Of a stretch of DNA of 12,427 nt, positions 1 through 6,671 are shown piece after piece. This DNA is from Thermoplasmata archaeon (GTDB lineage Archaea; Thermoplasmatota; JAKEGO01): positions 1 to 12,427 of the forward strand of contig JAKEGO010000119.1 in NCBI GenBank assembly GCA_022615805.1. Direction: 5' to 3'. Below the pieces are notes generated by a model that was not told the origin of the DNA, ran no database searches, and saw nothing but the letters and a program-made list of their open reading frames with translations. Position 1 is the first letter of the stretch, and each line of letters starts with the position of its first letter. The position numbers and the translations under genes are program-made.

Positions 1-195
1 GAACGGATCGAATTGGTACCAGATGAGGTGCCCTTCATCGCGGAGGATGGGACGGGTGCCACATACAATTACGGCTGGGAGGGATTTCCAAAGGTGAAAC
101 CCGACATCTCTGCCGAAGAGTGGCTGGGCATCGGACCGGACCGTCCTGGTCCCCACTGGTCGGAGATTCACATTGTGTCGGACAGGGACAGGTGA
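1..195 (+). CDS. 3' end of an unrecognised protein gene (partial)
   Basis: The frame is open from base 1 to a TGA at 193-195 and gives 64 C-terminal residues; the true start lies outside the window. A TTG at 13 is not a convincing start, because the frame is already open before it. The composition is ordinary for a soluble protein: acidic, with three Trp and a Gly/Pro-rich stretch (around GWEGFPKVKPD). There is no transmembrane segment and no motif that I recognise. Its stop is 10 bases from the stop of the minus-strand enoyl-CoA isomerase, so the two genes are convergent with almost no spacer. The coding call rests on the open frame and the tight, non-overlapping tail-to-tail fit. The function is unknown. 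Confidence 0.6.
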   Translation, partial: ERIELVPDEVPFIAEDGTGATYNYGWEGFPKVKPDISAEEWLGIGPDRPGPHWSEIHIVSDRDR

Positions 196-205
196 CAGAT
201 CGGTA

Positions 206-967
206 CTAGAACCTCTCCATCGCCTTCCGCAGCCTCTCCTGGGTCGCGTCCGAGTACCAGCACTCGACGAAACGCTGGTCCTTCGCGGGGGCGTTCTCGG
301 CCACGTCCCTGAGGACCGGTTCGGTCCTGTTCATCTTCGTGAGGGCGAAGGCGTCCTCGGGGAGCGCGGCAAGCCGTCGCACGGCCTCGACAGCGGCGCC
401 GACGACCTGGTCCGCCGGGAGGACCGCGTCCGCGAGGCCGATGGCCATCGCGTCCTCCGGGACGATGAACTCGCCAGACTCGGCCATCCGCATCGCCGTG
501 CGGTCGCCGACGATCTGTGCGAGGATGCGCTGGGCGTGGTACGGGAGAGGCACCCCGAGCTTGACCTCGTTGACGCCGATGAGGACCTTCCCTTCCGCGA
601 CGAAGCGATGGTCGCAGCAGAGGGCGAGGATGCACCCTCCGGCGATGGCATGGCCCCCGATGGCGGCGGCGGTCGGCTTGGGGAGGGAGTAGAGGTCCGT
701 GCAGAGGCGGTTGTAAGCCTGGAAGAAGACCTCGAAATCGACCCGCGCCAGGTCGATGATGTTGGGGAGGTCGAGCCCGAGGGAGAAATACCTCTGGCCG
801 GCGCTGGCGAGGACGATGCCCCTGGCCCGCGGGTCGTCCCGGACCATGCCGACCGCCTCGGAGAGCTCCTGCACCATGCGCGGCCCGATGGGATTCTTAT
901 CGCCGTTCGCCATCCTGAGCACGGCGATGCCGTCGGAGAACTCCATGCGGAGCATGTTCATAGTCAT
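206..967 (-). CDS. Enoyl-CoA delta-isomerase-like crotonase-family protein
   Basis: This 253-residue protein has the full length and order of a crotonase-fold acyl-CoA enzyme. FSLGLDL (61-67) matches the oxyanion-hole/CoA region. AIAGGCILALCCDHR (107-121) is the GGG-type motif, and NEVKLG (133-138) carries a conserved Glu. Enoyl-CoA hydratases use two Glu; here the first is replaced by Ile113 and only Glu134 remains. That is the arrangement of the mitochondrial delta3-delta2-enoyl-CoA isomerase ECI1, whose corresponding segments (AGGCLVAL, NETQLG) I recall as very similar. The likely role is shifting a 3-enoyl-CoA double bond to position 2 in cytosolic fatty-acid or related acyl-CoA breakdown. 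It is the last gene of the operon. Its ATG overlaps the upstream stop as TGATG, which implies translational coupling; Met3, Met5 or Met8 are possible alternative starts. Family assignment is firm; isomerase rather than hydratase activity is inferred. Confidence 0.9.
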   Translation of the reverse strand: MTMNMLRMEFSDGIAVLRMANGDKNPIGPRMVQELSEAVGMVRDDPRARGIVLASAGQRYFSLGLDLPNIIDLARVDFEVFFQAYNRLCTDLYSLPKPTAAAIGGHAIAGGCILALCCDHRFVAEGKVLIGVNEVKLGVPLPYHAQRILAQIVGDRTAMRMAESGEFIVPEDAMAIGLADAVLPADQVVGAAVEAVRRLAALPEDAFALTKMNRTEPVLRDVAENAPAKDQRFVECWYSDATQERLRKAMERF

Positions 968-1797
968 CAGAGCGGTATCGATGTTCCATCGTTTATCGTT
1001 TCCGATGCTCCCAGGAGGGGGTTCGTGTGGTTCATGTGGACCAGATGGACCTCTACGGCGACCCCGGCGAGCCTCGCCCTCGTGTCAACGACCGGCGGGT
1101 GGGGCACCTCCGCCATGTCCCTCCCGATGAGCTCATCCGGTCCATTGAAGGTGCCGTCCAGCAGGGCGACGTCGACCCCCGCGACGACCTCGCGGATGTC
1201 CCTGTCCCATTCGTCCCACGAGTCGATGTCCGGGCAGTAGAACAGGCGCCGGTTGGGGCCCTCGATGATGAACGCCACCGTGTCGCTTAGCTCGTCCCGG
1301 TGAGGGACGGCGACGGGGATCACCGCGAGGTCCTCCGAGAGGTGGCACGGGCGATCTGGTTCGAGCGTGATGATGTCGATGTTGCCCCGGGTCAGAAGGT
1401 TCGACCAGGGTGCATTCCCCCTGAGGAACGACGCCATCCTCGCGGTGCATAGGACCGGGACGTGCCTCGCGCCCATGGCCTCCCTGCCGAGGTGGACGAG
1501 TCCGGCGTAGTGGCCGATGTGGGCGTGGGTGAGGATGAAGCCGGAGAAGGCGCACCCCGGGGCGTTCCCCCTCAGGAGGTCGTACTGTTCGGGGAGGTCG
1601 GGTGTGGCGTCGATGATCCACGTCCGTCTCGCCTTCGCGTCCACAAGGCCGAGGCATGCGACGAGCCGCCTCCTCTCGGGGATGGCCCGCGCGGCGGCGC
1701 AGTTGAGGCAGTCGCACCCCGGCTGCGGGACGCCGCCGTCCTGGGCGGTGCCGAGGACCAGGGCCCGCACAATGTCCGTCATCTTACGGTGGCGCAT
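967..1797 (-). CDS. PqqB-like metallo-beta-lactamase-fold protein
   Basis: This 276-residue protein resembles the PqqB-like branch of the MBL superfamily. It begins with LVLGTAQDGG (13-22), then a Cys cluster GCDCLNC (Cys28, 30, 33). The metal loop reads HAHIGHYAGL (91-100), followed by VPHRDE (164-169), YCPDIDSW (187-194), DGTFN (214-218) and HMNHTNPLL (254-262). The usual HxHxDH loop has Gly at the Asp position, as I recall for one PqqB-annotated subfamily, so a canonical dinuclear zinc site is doubtful. No other pqq gene is visible, so a role in PQQ synthesis is not supported. The frame is open up to 2190, but that part overlaps the VOC gene and reads as noise. ATG 1797 is 20 bases after the VOC stop; ATG 1782 is an equal alternative and neither has a good Shine-Dalgarno. 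The gene overlaps the isomerase gene by one base. Confidence 0.85.
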   Translation of the reverse strand: MRHRKMTDIVRALVLGTAQDGGVPQPGCDCLNCAAARAIPERRRLVACLGLVDAKARRTWIIDATPDLPEQYDLLRGNAPGCAFSGFILTHAHIGHYAGLVHLGREAMGARHVPVLCTARMASFLRGNAPWSNLLTRGNIDIITLEPDRPCHLSEDLAVIPVAVPHRDELSDTVAFIIEGPNRRLFYCPDIDSWDEWDRDIREVVAGVDVALLDGTFNGPDELIGRDMAEVPHPPVVDTRARLAGVAVEVHLVHMNHTNPLLGASETINDGTSIPL

Positions 1798-1817
1798 CTG
1801 GAGAGGAAATGAAATAG

Positions 1818-2201
1818 TTACCGGCGCCCCTTCGGCCGCCGTCGGAACTCGAGAAGTTCGTGCACGTTCCCGAAGGGATCCCTGAAGGCGGCATAGACGC
1901 CGACAGGGCAGGGCTGGGGTGCGTCGTGGACGAAGTCCACGCCCCTCTCCCGCAGTTCGGACATCGCCGACGCCAGGTCCTCGACCTGGATGTTGATCAG
2001 CGTCTGCGCGACGTTCGGGTAATCGAGCGACGCGGGCCGGGACACGAGGTTCATGATGAAGGGCACGCCCTCGTGGCGAAGCTGCACGATCTGCGGGTAC
2101 ATGGACCGGTCCTCTATCCCGAACCCCAGCACATCGCCGTAGAACGAGATGGCCTCGTCCATGTCGGACACGTTCACCTGCACGACGCATATCCTCGGCA
2201 T
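1818..2201 (-). CDS. VOC/glyoxalase-fold protein
   Basis: This is a 127-residue single-chain vicinal-oxygen-chelate protein, probably dimeric as in small glyoxalase I-like enzymes. The N-terminal half contains VSDMDEAISFY (11-21) followed by GDVLGF. The second half has the paired pattern: INIQVEDLASAMSEL (69-83), RERGVDF and the closing RDPFGNVHELLEF (107-119). The Glu of the closing motif (Glu115) matches a usual metal ligand. The first-strand His ligand of typical members is Val6 here, so the metal site may be incomplete or shifted. I place the start at ATG 2201, because GGAGGT at 2214-2209 lies seven bases before it; the longer reading from ATG 2219 would put this Shine-Dalgarno inside the gene. 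It is the first gene of the operon with the MBL-fold and isomerase genes. The substrate cannot be read from the sequence. Confidence 0.88.
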   Translation of the reverse strand: MPRICVVQVNVSDMDEAISFYGDVLGFGIEDRSMYPQIVQLRHEGVPFIMNLVSRPASLDYPNVAQTLINIQVEDLASAMSELRERGVDFVHDAPQPCPVGVYAAFRDPFGNVHELLEFRRRPKGRR

Positions 2202-2208
2202 TCCATGG

Positions 2209-2214
2209 ACCTCC
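2209..2214 (-). promoter_or_regulatory. Shine-Dalgarno of the VOC gene
   Basis: GGAGGT on the minus strand, seven bases before ATG 2201. It decides the start of the VOC gene against the in-frame ATG at 2219. Confidence 0.75.
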
Positions 2215-2272
2215 GTCATCCCGATAATGGCGGTCGAATATTACTGAATTTCGACAATGTGCATATTAACTG

Positions 2273-2313
2273 CTCACGTGAACTTTTTAATGTTAAACAT
2301 TTAAAAAAGTGAG
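2273..2313. repeat. AT-rich inverted repeat over the operon promoter
   Basis: The outer arms CTCAC (2273-2277) and GTGAG (2309-2313) are complementary. Inside them CTTTTTAATG (2283-2292) faces CATTTAAAAAAG (2298-2309) with two extra bases in one arm, around a five-base centre. The dyad covers the best TATA candidate of the VOC operon, so it could be an operator. It may also be a by-product of A/T-rich promoter sequence. Confidence 0.45.
2299..2309 (-). promoter_or_regulatory. TATA-like element for the VOC operon
   Basis: Reading the minus strand, CTTTTTTAAAT is a TATA-like run; it would start transcription near 2275-2280 and give a leader of about 75-80 bases. A second, weaker candidate, TTAATATG near 2263-2270, would give a leader of about 40 bases. 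The run lies within an inverted repeat (2273-2313). Which element is used cannot be told from the sequence. Confidence 0.45.
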
Positions 2314-2381
2314 TTATTCCGTTCATTTGAAGTGTGGAATGCCGCCATCATCGTTACCGTGGGGCCAACGGGAGGCTGACC

Positions 2382-2405
2382 GGCCCATCTTTCGGCCAGA
2401 TGGCC
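2382..2405. repeat. Inverted repeat just upstream of the zinc-ribbon TATA box
   Basis: GGCCCATCT (2382-2390) pairs with AGATGGCC (2398-2405) over eight base pairs with one bulged C and a seven-base centre. It ends five bases before the TATA box at 2410, the place where archaeal activators or TFB-contacting factors bind. A regulatory role is inferred from position only. Confidence 0.45.
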
Positions 2406-2409
2406 AAAG

Positions 2410-2418
2410 TTTTAAATA
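2410..2418 (+). promoter_or_regulatory. TATA box of the zinc-ribbon gene
   Basis: TTTTAAATA is a strong archaeal TATA match inside a GC-rich genome, preceded by purines (AAAG) that fit a BRE position. The expected transcription start is near 2440, leaving a leader of about 120 bases before ATG 2563. Confidence 0.6.
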
Positions 2419-2550
2419 CTTGTAACGCCAGCCCCCTCTCACCCAAGAGATGGGGAGAGAATCTAAAAATGCACGTAGTAAAGTATAACCGTTCGTTGTG
2501 CATCTGCGCGCATTTTGCGATGTTATCCGCATCTTAGTCTGGGGAAGAAA

Positions 2551-2556
2551 AGGAGG
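2551..2556 (+). promoter_or_regulatory. Shine-Dalgarno of the zinc-ribbon gene
   Basis: AGGAGG with a six-base spacer before ATG 2563. It selects this start over the longer in-frame reading that begins at ATG 2515. Confidence 0.8.
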
Positions 2557-2562
2557 AAAGGC

Positions 2563-2700
2563 ATGTACGGAGAGCGCGAGATGCACAAGGTCACGTGTTC
2601 CGAGTGCGGGCAGGAAGCGGAAGTCCCCTTCAAGCCCGACGGGACCCGCCCTGTGTACTGCCGGGATTGCTTCCAGAAGAGGCGCCCGCGCCGGTACTGA
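2563..2700 (+). CDS. CxxC-x17-CxxC small zinc-ribbon protein
   Basis: This 45-residue protein consists almost only of one zinc knuckle. CSEC (Cys12, Cys15) is followed after exactly 17 residues by CRDC (Cys33, Cys36), and the chain ends in a basic tail (KRRPRRY). It matches the CxxC-x17-CxxC domain (TIGR04272), found in archaea and some bacteria as small proteins of unknown function. The four Cys very likely bind one zinc. The basic C-terminus would suit nucleic-acid or ribosome contact, which is inference. The start is set by the AGGAGG at 2551. The gene stands alone, with its own TATA box at 2410 and a hairpin/T-run terminator at 2815-2841. Its leader is long for this window, where most genes seem leaderless, so control after transcription is possible. 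Confidence 0.85.
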   Translation: MYGEREMHKVTCSECGQEAEVPFKPDGTRPVYCRDCFQKRRPRRY

Positions 2701-2814
2701 TCAGGCGACCATCGAACAGAAGGAAGAACGAGCCAACGACAGCGCGCGATGCCCGCAGGGCGTCCGGCGCGCCGGGCCGGCTCCGCCGACCCGACGGTGC
2801 TGGCGGTCCTCCAT

Positions 2815-2841
2815 GGGGCCGTCAGCCCCCGTCTTTTTTTT
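2815..2841 (+). terminator. Hairpin plus T-run terminator after the zinc-ribbon gene
   Basis: GGGGC (2815-2819) pairs with GCCCC (2825-2829) around CGTCA, and eight T follow at 2834-2841. It lies about 115 bases after the zinc-ribbon stop and just before the end of the convergent beta-helix gene. A T-run alone often suffices in archaea; the stem makes the call stronger. The rest of 2701-2878 shows no credible gene. Confidence 0.65.
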
Positions 2842-2878
2842 AAAGAGGTCCCTCCGGACACGGAGTTCGCCCGTGGTG

Positions 2879-4951
2879 TCACTCCAGGCGCCGCCTTCGC
2901 GAGCCGGATGCAACGGCGGCGACGAGCATCGAGGCGGTGAAGAGGTGTCCGGTGGAAAAGGACAATCCGGCCGATGCGCCGCTCTTCCTGACGACATCGA
3001 CCATCATCCACTCCTCGATGGGGATCGACTCGTTGAGCACGACCCGGAGGACGTGCTTGCCGTACGAGGCCGACCACCCGAACCTCAGGGTGGTCGTCCC
3101 CTCGGGCAGGTCGACGACGCGCTCGTCCACGACGATGCCGTCGAGCAGGAAGGTGACCGTCGCCCCGTCCCAGGGGAAGTTCTGAGCGATCCTGGCGTAT
3201 AGCGCGTTCGGCTCGCCCGAGAGATGGATGATGCGGCTGGAATGGAGCTCGAGTTCGACGAAGTAGCTGACGTCGACGATCGGATAGCGGTCGAGGGAGC
3301 CGGACGTGCCGCCGATGCGGTAAGGCGTGTCGCCTATGCCGTCGCCGTCGAGGTCGAGCCCGCGGTAGTCGGACCACCGGTTGCCTACGGACCCGTTGTC
3401 CCACGAGTTGTTGCCCCCGGAGTCCCTCGCCTGGGAGCTCGAGTTGCCGTTGCCGACGAAGGTGTTGTGATGGACGACGGTCCCGCTCGCCTCGTGGTCC
3501 AGGTCGATGGCATCGTCCAGCCCGTTCGAGAACGCGTTATGGTGGATCTCCGTTGAATGTGCGCGGCTCAGGTCTATGCCGCGGGACCTTGCGTCCGAGA
3601 TGACGTTCCATGCGATGTCGGTTCCGGTCGAACCGTAGATGCGTATACCGGAACCGCAGTCGTCCAGCGCGTTGCAGACGATGCCGGTCCCTTGGGAATC
3701 GGCGACGATGATCGCGTTGCCCACCGCGGAGACCGTGTTGTTCCGTAGGACGGTGTCATTGGTCCGGTTCAGGCCGATGCCCGGATCGAGCGACTCTATC
3801 GTATTCCCGGATATGACGCAATCATGGGACGAGGAGAGGATGATCCCGATGGCCGAATCGCAATCGTTGTCCATGATGGCGATGCCGCTGGATGAGATGA
3901 CGTTGATCGATATGTGATTGCTCTGAACGTCGTTGGTGACGACGGTCACCTCCGTGGAGTGTCGAACGAGGATCCCACCGTGGTATGAGAGGGTCGTGAT
4001 GTCGCTCATCCGGCATCCCGAAACGAGCACGTCGTTCGAGTGCTGGACGACCACGCCGAGGTTCGCGTCCGCCACGGTGACGTTCTCAACGCTTACGTCG
4101 CTGCAGAAGCCGAGCTGGACGGCGCCAGTGACCGCGGTGAACGAGCGGTCCTTCGCGGCAAGCCCGCTCGCGTTGAAGAGGATGACCTGACCTGCGACAT
4201 CCGGTATCGATGTCACGTTGTCCCTCAGGAAACGGACCGGCAGGTCGTTCACCAGGTTCGATATGTCGATCGAGTGCGTTCCCCAGTGGTCGGGGTCGTC
4301 CCCCTCGATGAAGACGCCGCACCCGGACATGTGGTTGTCGAAGAGGGTGCAGTCCGTCGCCCTGTCGAGATGGATGTCGTAGTAATGGTCGGACCAGGCG
4401 TTCCCGCGGAATGTGCAGTTCCTCGCCTGGATCGTGTGGGAGCCGCACTGGTTGTCGATGAACGAGCAGTTGGCGATCACGTGGTCCGCCGAGGCGAGGA
4501 AGTAGATGCCGTGGAAGAGATCGGAGAAGTCGATGCGCTTCAGGGTGGACCCGGAACCGTAGATCCACATTCCATCGACGTAATACGGGGCAGATCCGCT
4601 CAGGTTCCTGTGGATGTGCAGGCCCGAGACCGAGACGCCGTCCACGAGGATGCTGGCGACCGCCCCGAAGGAGATGGGTTCGGAACCATTCTGCGTGAGG
4701 TCCGTGTCCACCGAGCCGTTCCCGATCAGCGCGAGGGGCTTGTCGATGTAAAGCCGCTCCACGTAGGACCCCGCGTGGATGCGGATGGTGTCATTGTGAT
4801 CGGCGGCGTCGATCGCGTCCTGGATGATCGAGTGGTCGGCTCCGTCCCAGTCGTCGTCGACGATGATGGTCCGCGCCTCGGCCGCGATAAGGAGGCCCAG
4901 GCTGAACGCGATCATTCCCACGATGACAGGGACGGTCCAGAGCGTACCCAT
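2879..4951 (-). CDS. NosD-like parallel beta-helix surface protein with C-terminal anchor
   Basis: This 690-residue protein is probably exported. A hydrophobic segment spans about residues 7-24, followed by TIIVDDDWDGAD and QDAIDAADHNDTIRIHAG, the opening of archaeal NosD/periplasmic-copper-type beta-helix proteins. Coils of about 22-24 residues (patterns such as GI.I..S....I..N) run to about 510. The NosD closing motif SWDNG...WSDY...DLDGDGIGDTPY occupies about 516-544. A beta-sandwich-like region, perhaps CARDB or Ig-like, follows (about 560-655). The end is a hydrophobic stretch (about 660-680) and SRRRRLE, which resembles an anchor but lacks a PEF or PGF motif. The frame is open to 5017, but I choose ATG 4951: it starts a signal sequence and has a TATA element 27 bases upstream. 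The ligand is unknown; such proteins usually act as surface or carbohydrate-related modules. Confidence 0.88.
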   Translation of the reverse strand: MGTLWTVPVIVGMIAFSLGLLIAAEARTIIVDDDWDGADHSIIQDAIDAADHNDTIRIHAGSYVERLYIDKPLALIGNGSVDTDLTQNGSEPISFGAVASILVDGVSVSGLHIHRNLSGSAPYYVDGMWIYGSGSTLKRIDFSDLFHGIYFLASADHVIANCSFIDNQCGSHTIQARNCTFRGNAWSDHYYDIHLDRATDCTLFDNHMSGCGVFIEGDDPDHWGTHSIDISNLVNDLPVRFLRDNVTSIPDVAGQVILFNASGLAAKDRSFTAVTGAVQLGFCSDVSVENVTVADANLGVVVQHSNDVLVSGCRMSDITTLSYHGGILVRHSTEVTVVTNDVQSNHISINVISSSGIAIMDNDCDSAIGIILSSSHDCVISGNTIESLDPGIGLNRTNDTVLRNNTVSAVGNAIIVADSQGTGIVCNALDDCGSGIRIYGSTGTDIAWNVISDARSRGIDLSRAHSTEIHHNAFSNGLDDAIDLDHEASGTVVHHNTFVGNGNSSSQARDSGGNNSWDNGSVGNRWSDYRGLDLDGDGIGDTPYRIGGTSGSLDRYPIVDVSYFVELELHSSRIIHLSGEPNALYARIAQNFPWDGATVTFLLDGIVVDERVVDLPEGTTTLRFGWSASYGKHVLRVVLNESIPIEEWMMVDVVRKSGASAGLSFSTGHLFTASMLVAAVASGSRRRRLE

Positions 4952-4974
4952 TCGCCATCCCTTTCCCGAGGTCC

Positions 4975-4982
4975 TAAATAAA
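4975..4982 (-). promoter_or_regulatory. TATA box of the 690-residue beta-helix gene
   Basis: TTTATTTA on the minus strand is centred about 27 bases before ATG 4951. The transcript would be leaderless, which supports this start. It lies in the 62-base gap after the GNAT stop, so the beta-helix gene probably has its own promoter and is not only read through from the acetyltransferase gene. Confidence 0.6.
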
Positions 4983-5013
4983 CATATTTGACGATCCTGG
5001 ACGGAATGCGAGC

Positions 5014-5595
5014 TCATCGGTCTTTGACATCGTGGTGACCGGAGCGCGCTGGCGCGTCGCCATCCGCCCAGGGGTCCGATCCCCGTATGCCCAGTAATAC
5101 CTCGTAGCAGTAGTACGGCTCCTCGTTCTCCCGCGGGAAGAAGATCTTTCCCGGAAGTTGTTCGATGCCGAGCTTGGAGTAGAGCGTAAGGCTCCTCGGG
5201 TTGCGGCTGAAGGTGTCGAACCTCAGGGACGTGTAGCCGTTGTCGATGGCATATCGCCGGGCGAAGGCCATGAGACGTGTGGCGATCCCCTTCCTATGGT
5301 GTTCCGGGTGGACCGTCAGGCGGTGGAGCTCCAGCGGCCTCCCGTCCCTCTCGCGCCATCCGAACCCCTCGTATGCGGGCTCCTCCGCATCCGTAAGCAC
5401 GATGAACCCCAAAATGACGCCGTGCTCCTCGAGCGCATGGAGCCGCCCCCGTGCGATGTCCTCAAGGAATATCTCCATCGACGGGTAAACGTCGTTCCAG
5501 TGGTAGATCCCGTGGGCATGGGCGTCGGCGATGGCCGCTTTCACGAGCGACTGGACCTCGACGAGGCGGTCCGGGCCGACCTGTATGACGGGCAT
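5014..5595 (-). CDS. GNAT-family N-acetyltransferase
   Basis: This 193-residue protein has a GNAT fold. ELHRLTVHPEHH (89-100) forms the core strand leading into the acetyl-CoA pyrophosphate loop RKGIATRL (101-108, the Q/RxxGxG/A motif). TSLRFDTFSRN (122-132) and SLTLYSKLGI (135-144) are the next strand and the closing helix with its usual Tyr. It should transfer an acetyl group from acetyl-CoA to an amine in the cytosol; the acceptor cannot be named. About 20 residues after the domain are polar and probably disordered. The frame is open much further upstream, to 6378, but that part is the reverse of the methyltransferase gene. ATG 5595 has TTATAAA 25 bases before it and so a leaderless start. 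It is divergent from the methyltransferase gene across 99 bases. Confidence 0.88.
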   Translation of the reverse strand: MPVIQVGPDRLVEVQSLVKAAIADAHAHGIYHWNDVYPSMEIFLEDIARGRLHALEEHGVILGFIVLTDAEEPAYEGFGWRERDGRPLELHRLTVHPEHHRKGIATRLMAFARRYAIDNGYTSLRFDTFSRNPRSLTLYSKLGIEQLPGKIFFPRENEEPYYCYEVLLGIRGSDPWADGDAPARSGHHDVKDR

Positions 5596-5616
5596 CGGCG
5601 CTTGATGGCGGTCCGG

Positions 5617-5623
5617 TTTATAA
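5617..5623 (-). promoter_or_regulatory. TATA box of the GNAT gene
   Basis: TTATAAA on the minus strand is centred 25 bases before ATG 5595, so transcription should begin at or next to the start codon. On the other strand a weaker run, TTTCAAGTA at 5665-5673, sits 26 bases before the methyltransferase ATG 5695 and may be its promoter. Confidence 0.65.
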
Positions 5624-5694
5624 GGGTTGACCCGGGCGATGCACGACCCGCACCGCGCCGAGTGTTTCAAGTACCGCTTGACGGATAGGCGTCC

Positions 5695-6435
5695 ATGCCC
5701 CGCCCGCGCATCGAAGTGGACCCGACCGTCGGGCTTCCCCTCCCGGCGATGAGGCTCGAGCACACGCGCAGGGCATGGGGCATGCTCCCGCGCCTGACAC
5801 ATCCCCGGATCCTCGACCTCGGATGCGGCGACGGCGTGCCGACCGTCGAGCTTGCGCGCCTGAGCGGCGGCACTGTCGTCGGCCTCGACATCGACGGGTC
5901 CGCTCTGGAGAGGCTGATGGATCGGGCGGCGGCAGCGGGCCTCGGGGACCGCATCACAACACTGGAAGGCTCGGTGGCCGACCTCCCGTTCCCCGACGGC
6001 TCCTTCGACGTGGTATGGGGAGAGGGCATCGCCCACGTCGTCGGCTTCGAGAGGGCACTCGCCGGATGGGGCCGCGTCCTGGTCCCGGATGGCTTCATGG
6101 TCCTCCATGTGGCGACGTGGCTGCGGCCCGACCCGCCGGAGGGGGCGAGGAGGACGTGGGGGTCCTTCTCGGAAGACGTCTCCACACTCGAGGGATACGC
6201 GGACAGGGCGGCCGCCATGGGATGCGAGGTCATCGGGTCCTTCGACCTTCCGGAAAGCGCCTGGTGGGACCTCTACTACGGTCCCCTGGGGGATAGGATC
6301 GCCAGTCTGCTCGGTTCGCAACCGGACGACACCGACGTGCGGGGGGAACTTGAGGCGAAACGGCAGGAGGTGGAGCACTTCCGACGATACCGTGATTGGC
6401 TGGGTTCGGGGTTCATCGCAATGAGGCGTCCCTGA
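5695..6435 (+). CDS. Class I SAM-dependent methyltransferase
   Basis: This 246-residue protein carries the Rossmann-fold methyltransferase motifs in order. Motif I is ILDLGCGDG (39-47). The acidic end of strand 2 is VVGLDIDGSAL (61-71), with Asp65/Asp67 in position to bind the ribose of SAM. Motif II is EGSVADLPFPDGSFDVVW (91-108), and motif III is RVLVPDGFMVLHVA (127-140). This is the Methyltransf_11/UbiE-like pattern typical of small-molecule methyltransferases. The C-terminal 100 residues (WWDLYYG, then a charged helix) would form the substrate lid. ATG 5695 lies 26 bases after a weak TATA-like run, which fits a leaderless start. The acceptor substrate is not evident and the neighbours give no hint. 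A 236-base gap without visible genes follows. Confidence 0.88.
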   Translation: MPRPRIEVDPTVGLPLPAMRLEHTRRAWGMLPRLTHPRILDLGCGDGVPTVELARLSGGTVVGLDIDGSALERLMDRAAAAGLGDRITTLEGSVADLPFPDGSFDVVWGEGIAHVVGFERALAGWGRVLVPDGFMVLHVATWLRPDPPEGARRTWGSFSEDVSTLEGYADRAAAMGCEVIGSFDLPESAWWDLYYGPLGDRIASLLGSQPDDTDVRGELEAKRQEVEHFRRYRDWLGSGFIAMRRP

Positions 6436-6636
6436 CGGACACCGGTCGACGCATCACGCCCGGCCTCTTCAGCCCTCCGCCGAGGTAACGCATGGCCATC
6501 GGCACCGCAAGCCGCCCCGAGCACGCCTCTCGACCCGCGGGTCGGTCCTGTTCGTCCATCGATCGCCATGGGCCGGCGGGCCGCGATCTTCACCGTCCAA
6601 CGAGGAGAACGTGACTCATCAACGCGCTCGGTGAAC

Positions 6637-6644
6637 TTTTTTAT
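6637..6644 (+). promoter_or_regulatory. TATA box of the GyrI-like gene
   Basis: TTTTTTAT is centred about 31 bases before ATG 6672 and is the only A/T run in a GC-rich spacer. A leader of about five bases is expected. The remaining spacer (6436-6636) holds no feature I can support. Confidence 0.55.
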
Positions 6645-6671
6645 CCTGAGCCGCGATAGGTCGTCGACGAC

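Larger units (their letters stand above)
2202..2562. other. 361-base intergenic spacer between divergent genes
   Basis: This spacer separates the minus-strand VOC operon from the plus-strand zinc-ribbon gene. The left half (2230-2330) is AT-rich, unlike the rest of the window, and holds an imperfect inverted repeat and TATA-like sequences for the operon. The right half has a second inverted repeat and a clear plus-strand TATA box at 2410-2418. From the expected start near 2440 to the zinc-ribbon ATG there is a leader of about 120 bases. The leader contains two small frames: ATG 2450 (12 codons, stop at 2488) and ATG 2469 (22 codons, stop at 2537). Neither is convincing as a gene. I see no RNA gene here. 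Confidence 0.6.

Noticed and set aside
173..1240. 355-codon plus-strand frame opposite the isomerase gene
   Set aside because: It is a GC-rich shadow without recognisable motifs; the opposite strand encodes a complete crotonase.
967..1797. PQQ biosynthesis cluster
   Set aside because: Only a PqqB-like protein is present; no PqqA peptide, PqqC, PqqD or radical-SAM PqqE is encoded in the window.
1798..2190. N-terminal extension of the MBL-fold frame up to 2190
   Set aside because: It overlaps the VOC gene in another frame and reads as an Arg/Pro/His-rich string, and homology-like sequence begins only near 1782-1797.
2334..2537. 67-codon plus-strand frame in the spacer
   Set aside because: It runs through the TATA box and inverted repeat and has no ribosome site or family resemblance.
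4952..5017. Longer start of the 690-residue beta-helix protein at 5017
   Set aside because: It would place 22 polar residues before the signal sequence, overlap the GNAT stop and put the TATA element inside the gene.
5596..6378. N-terminal extension of the GNAT frame up to 6378
   Set aside because: It is the reverse strand of the methyltransferase gene, and a TATA box 25 bases before ATG 5595 marks the start.
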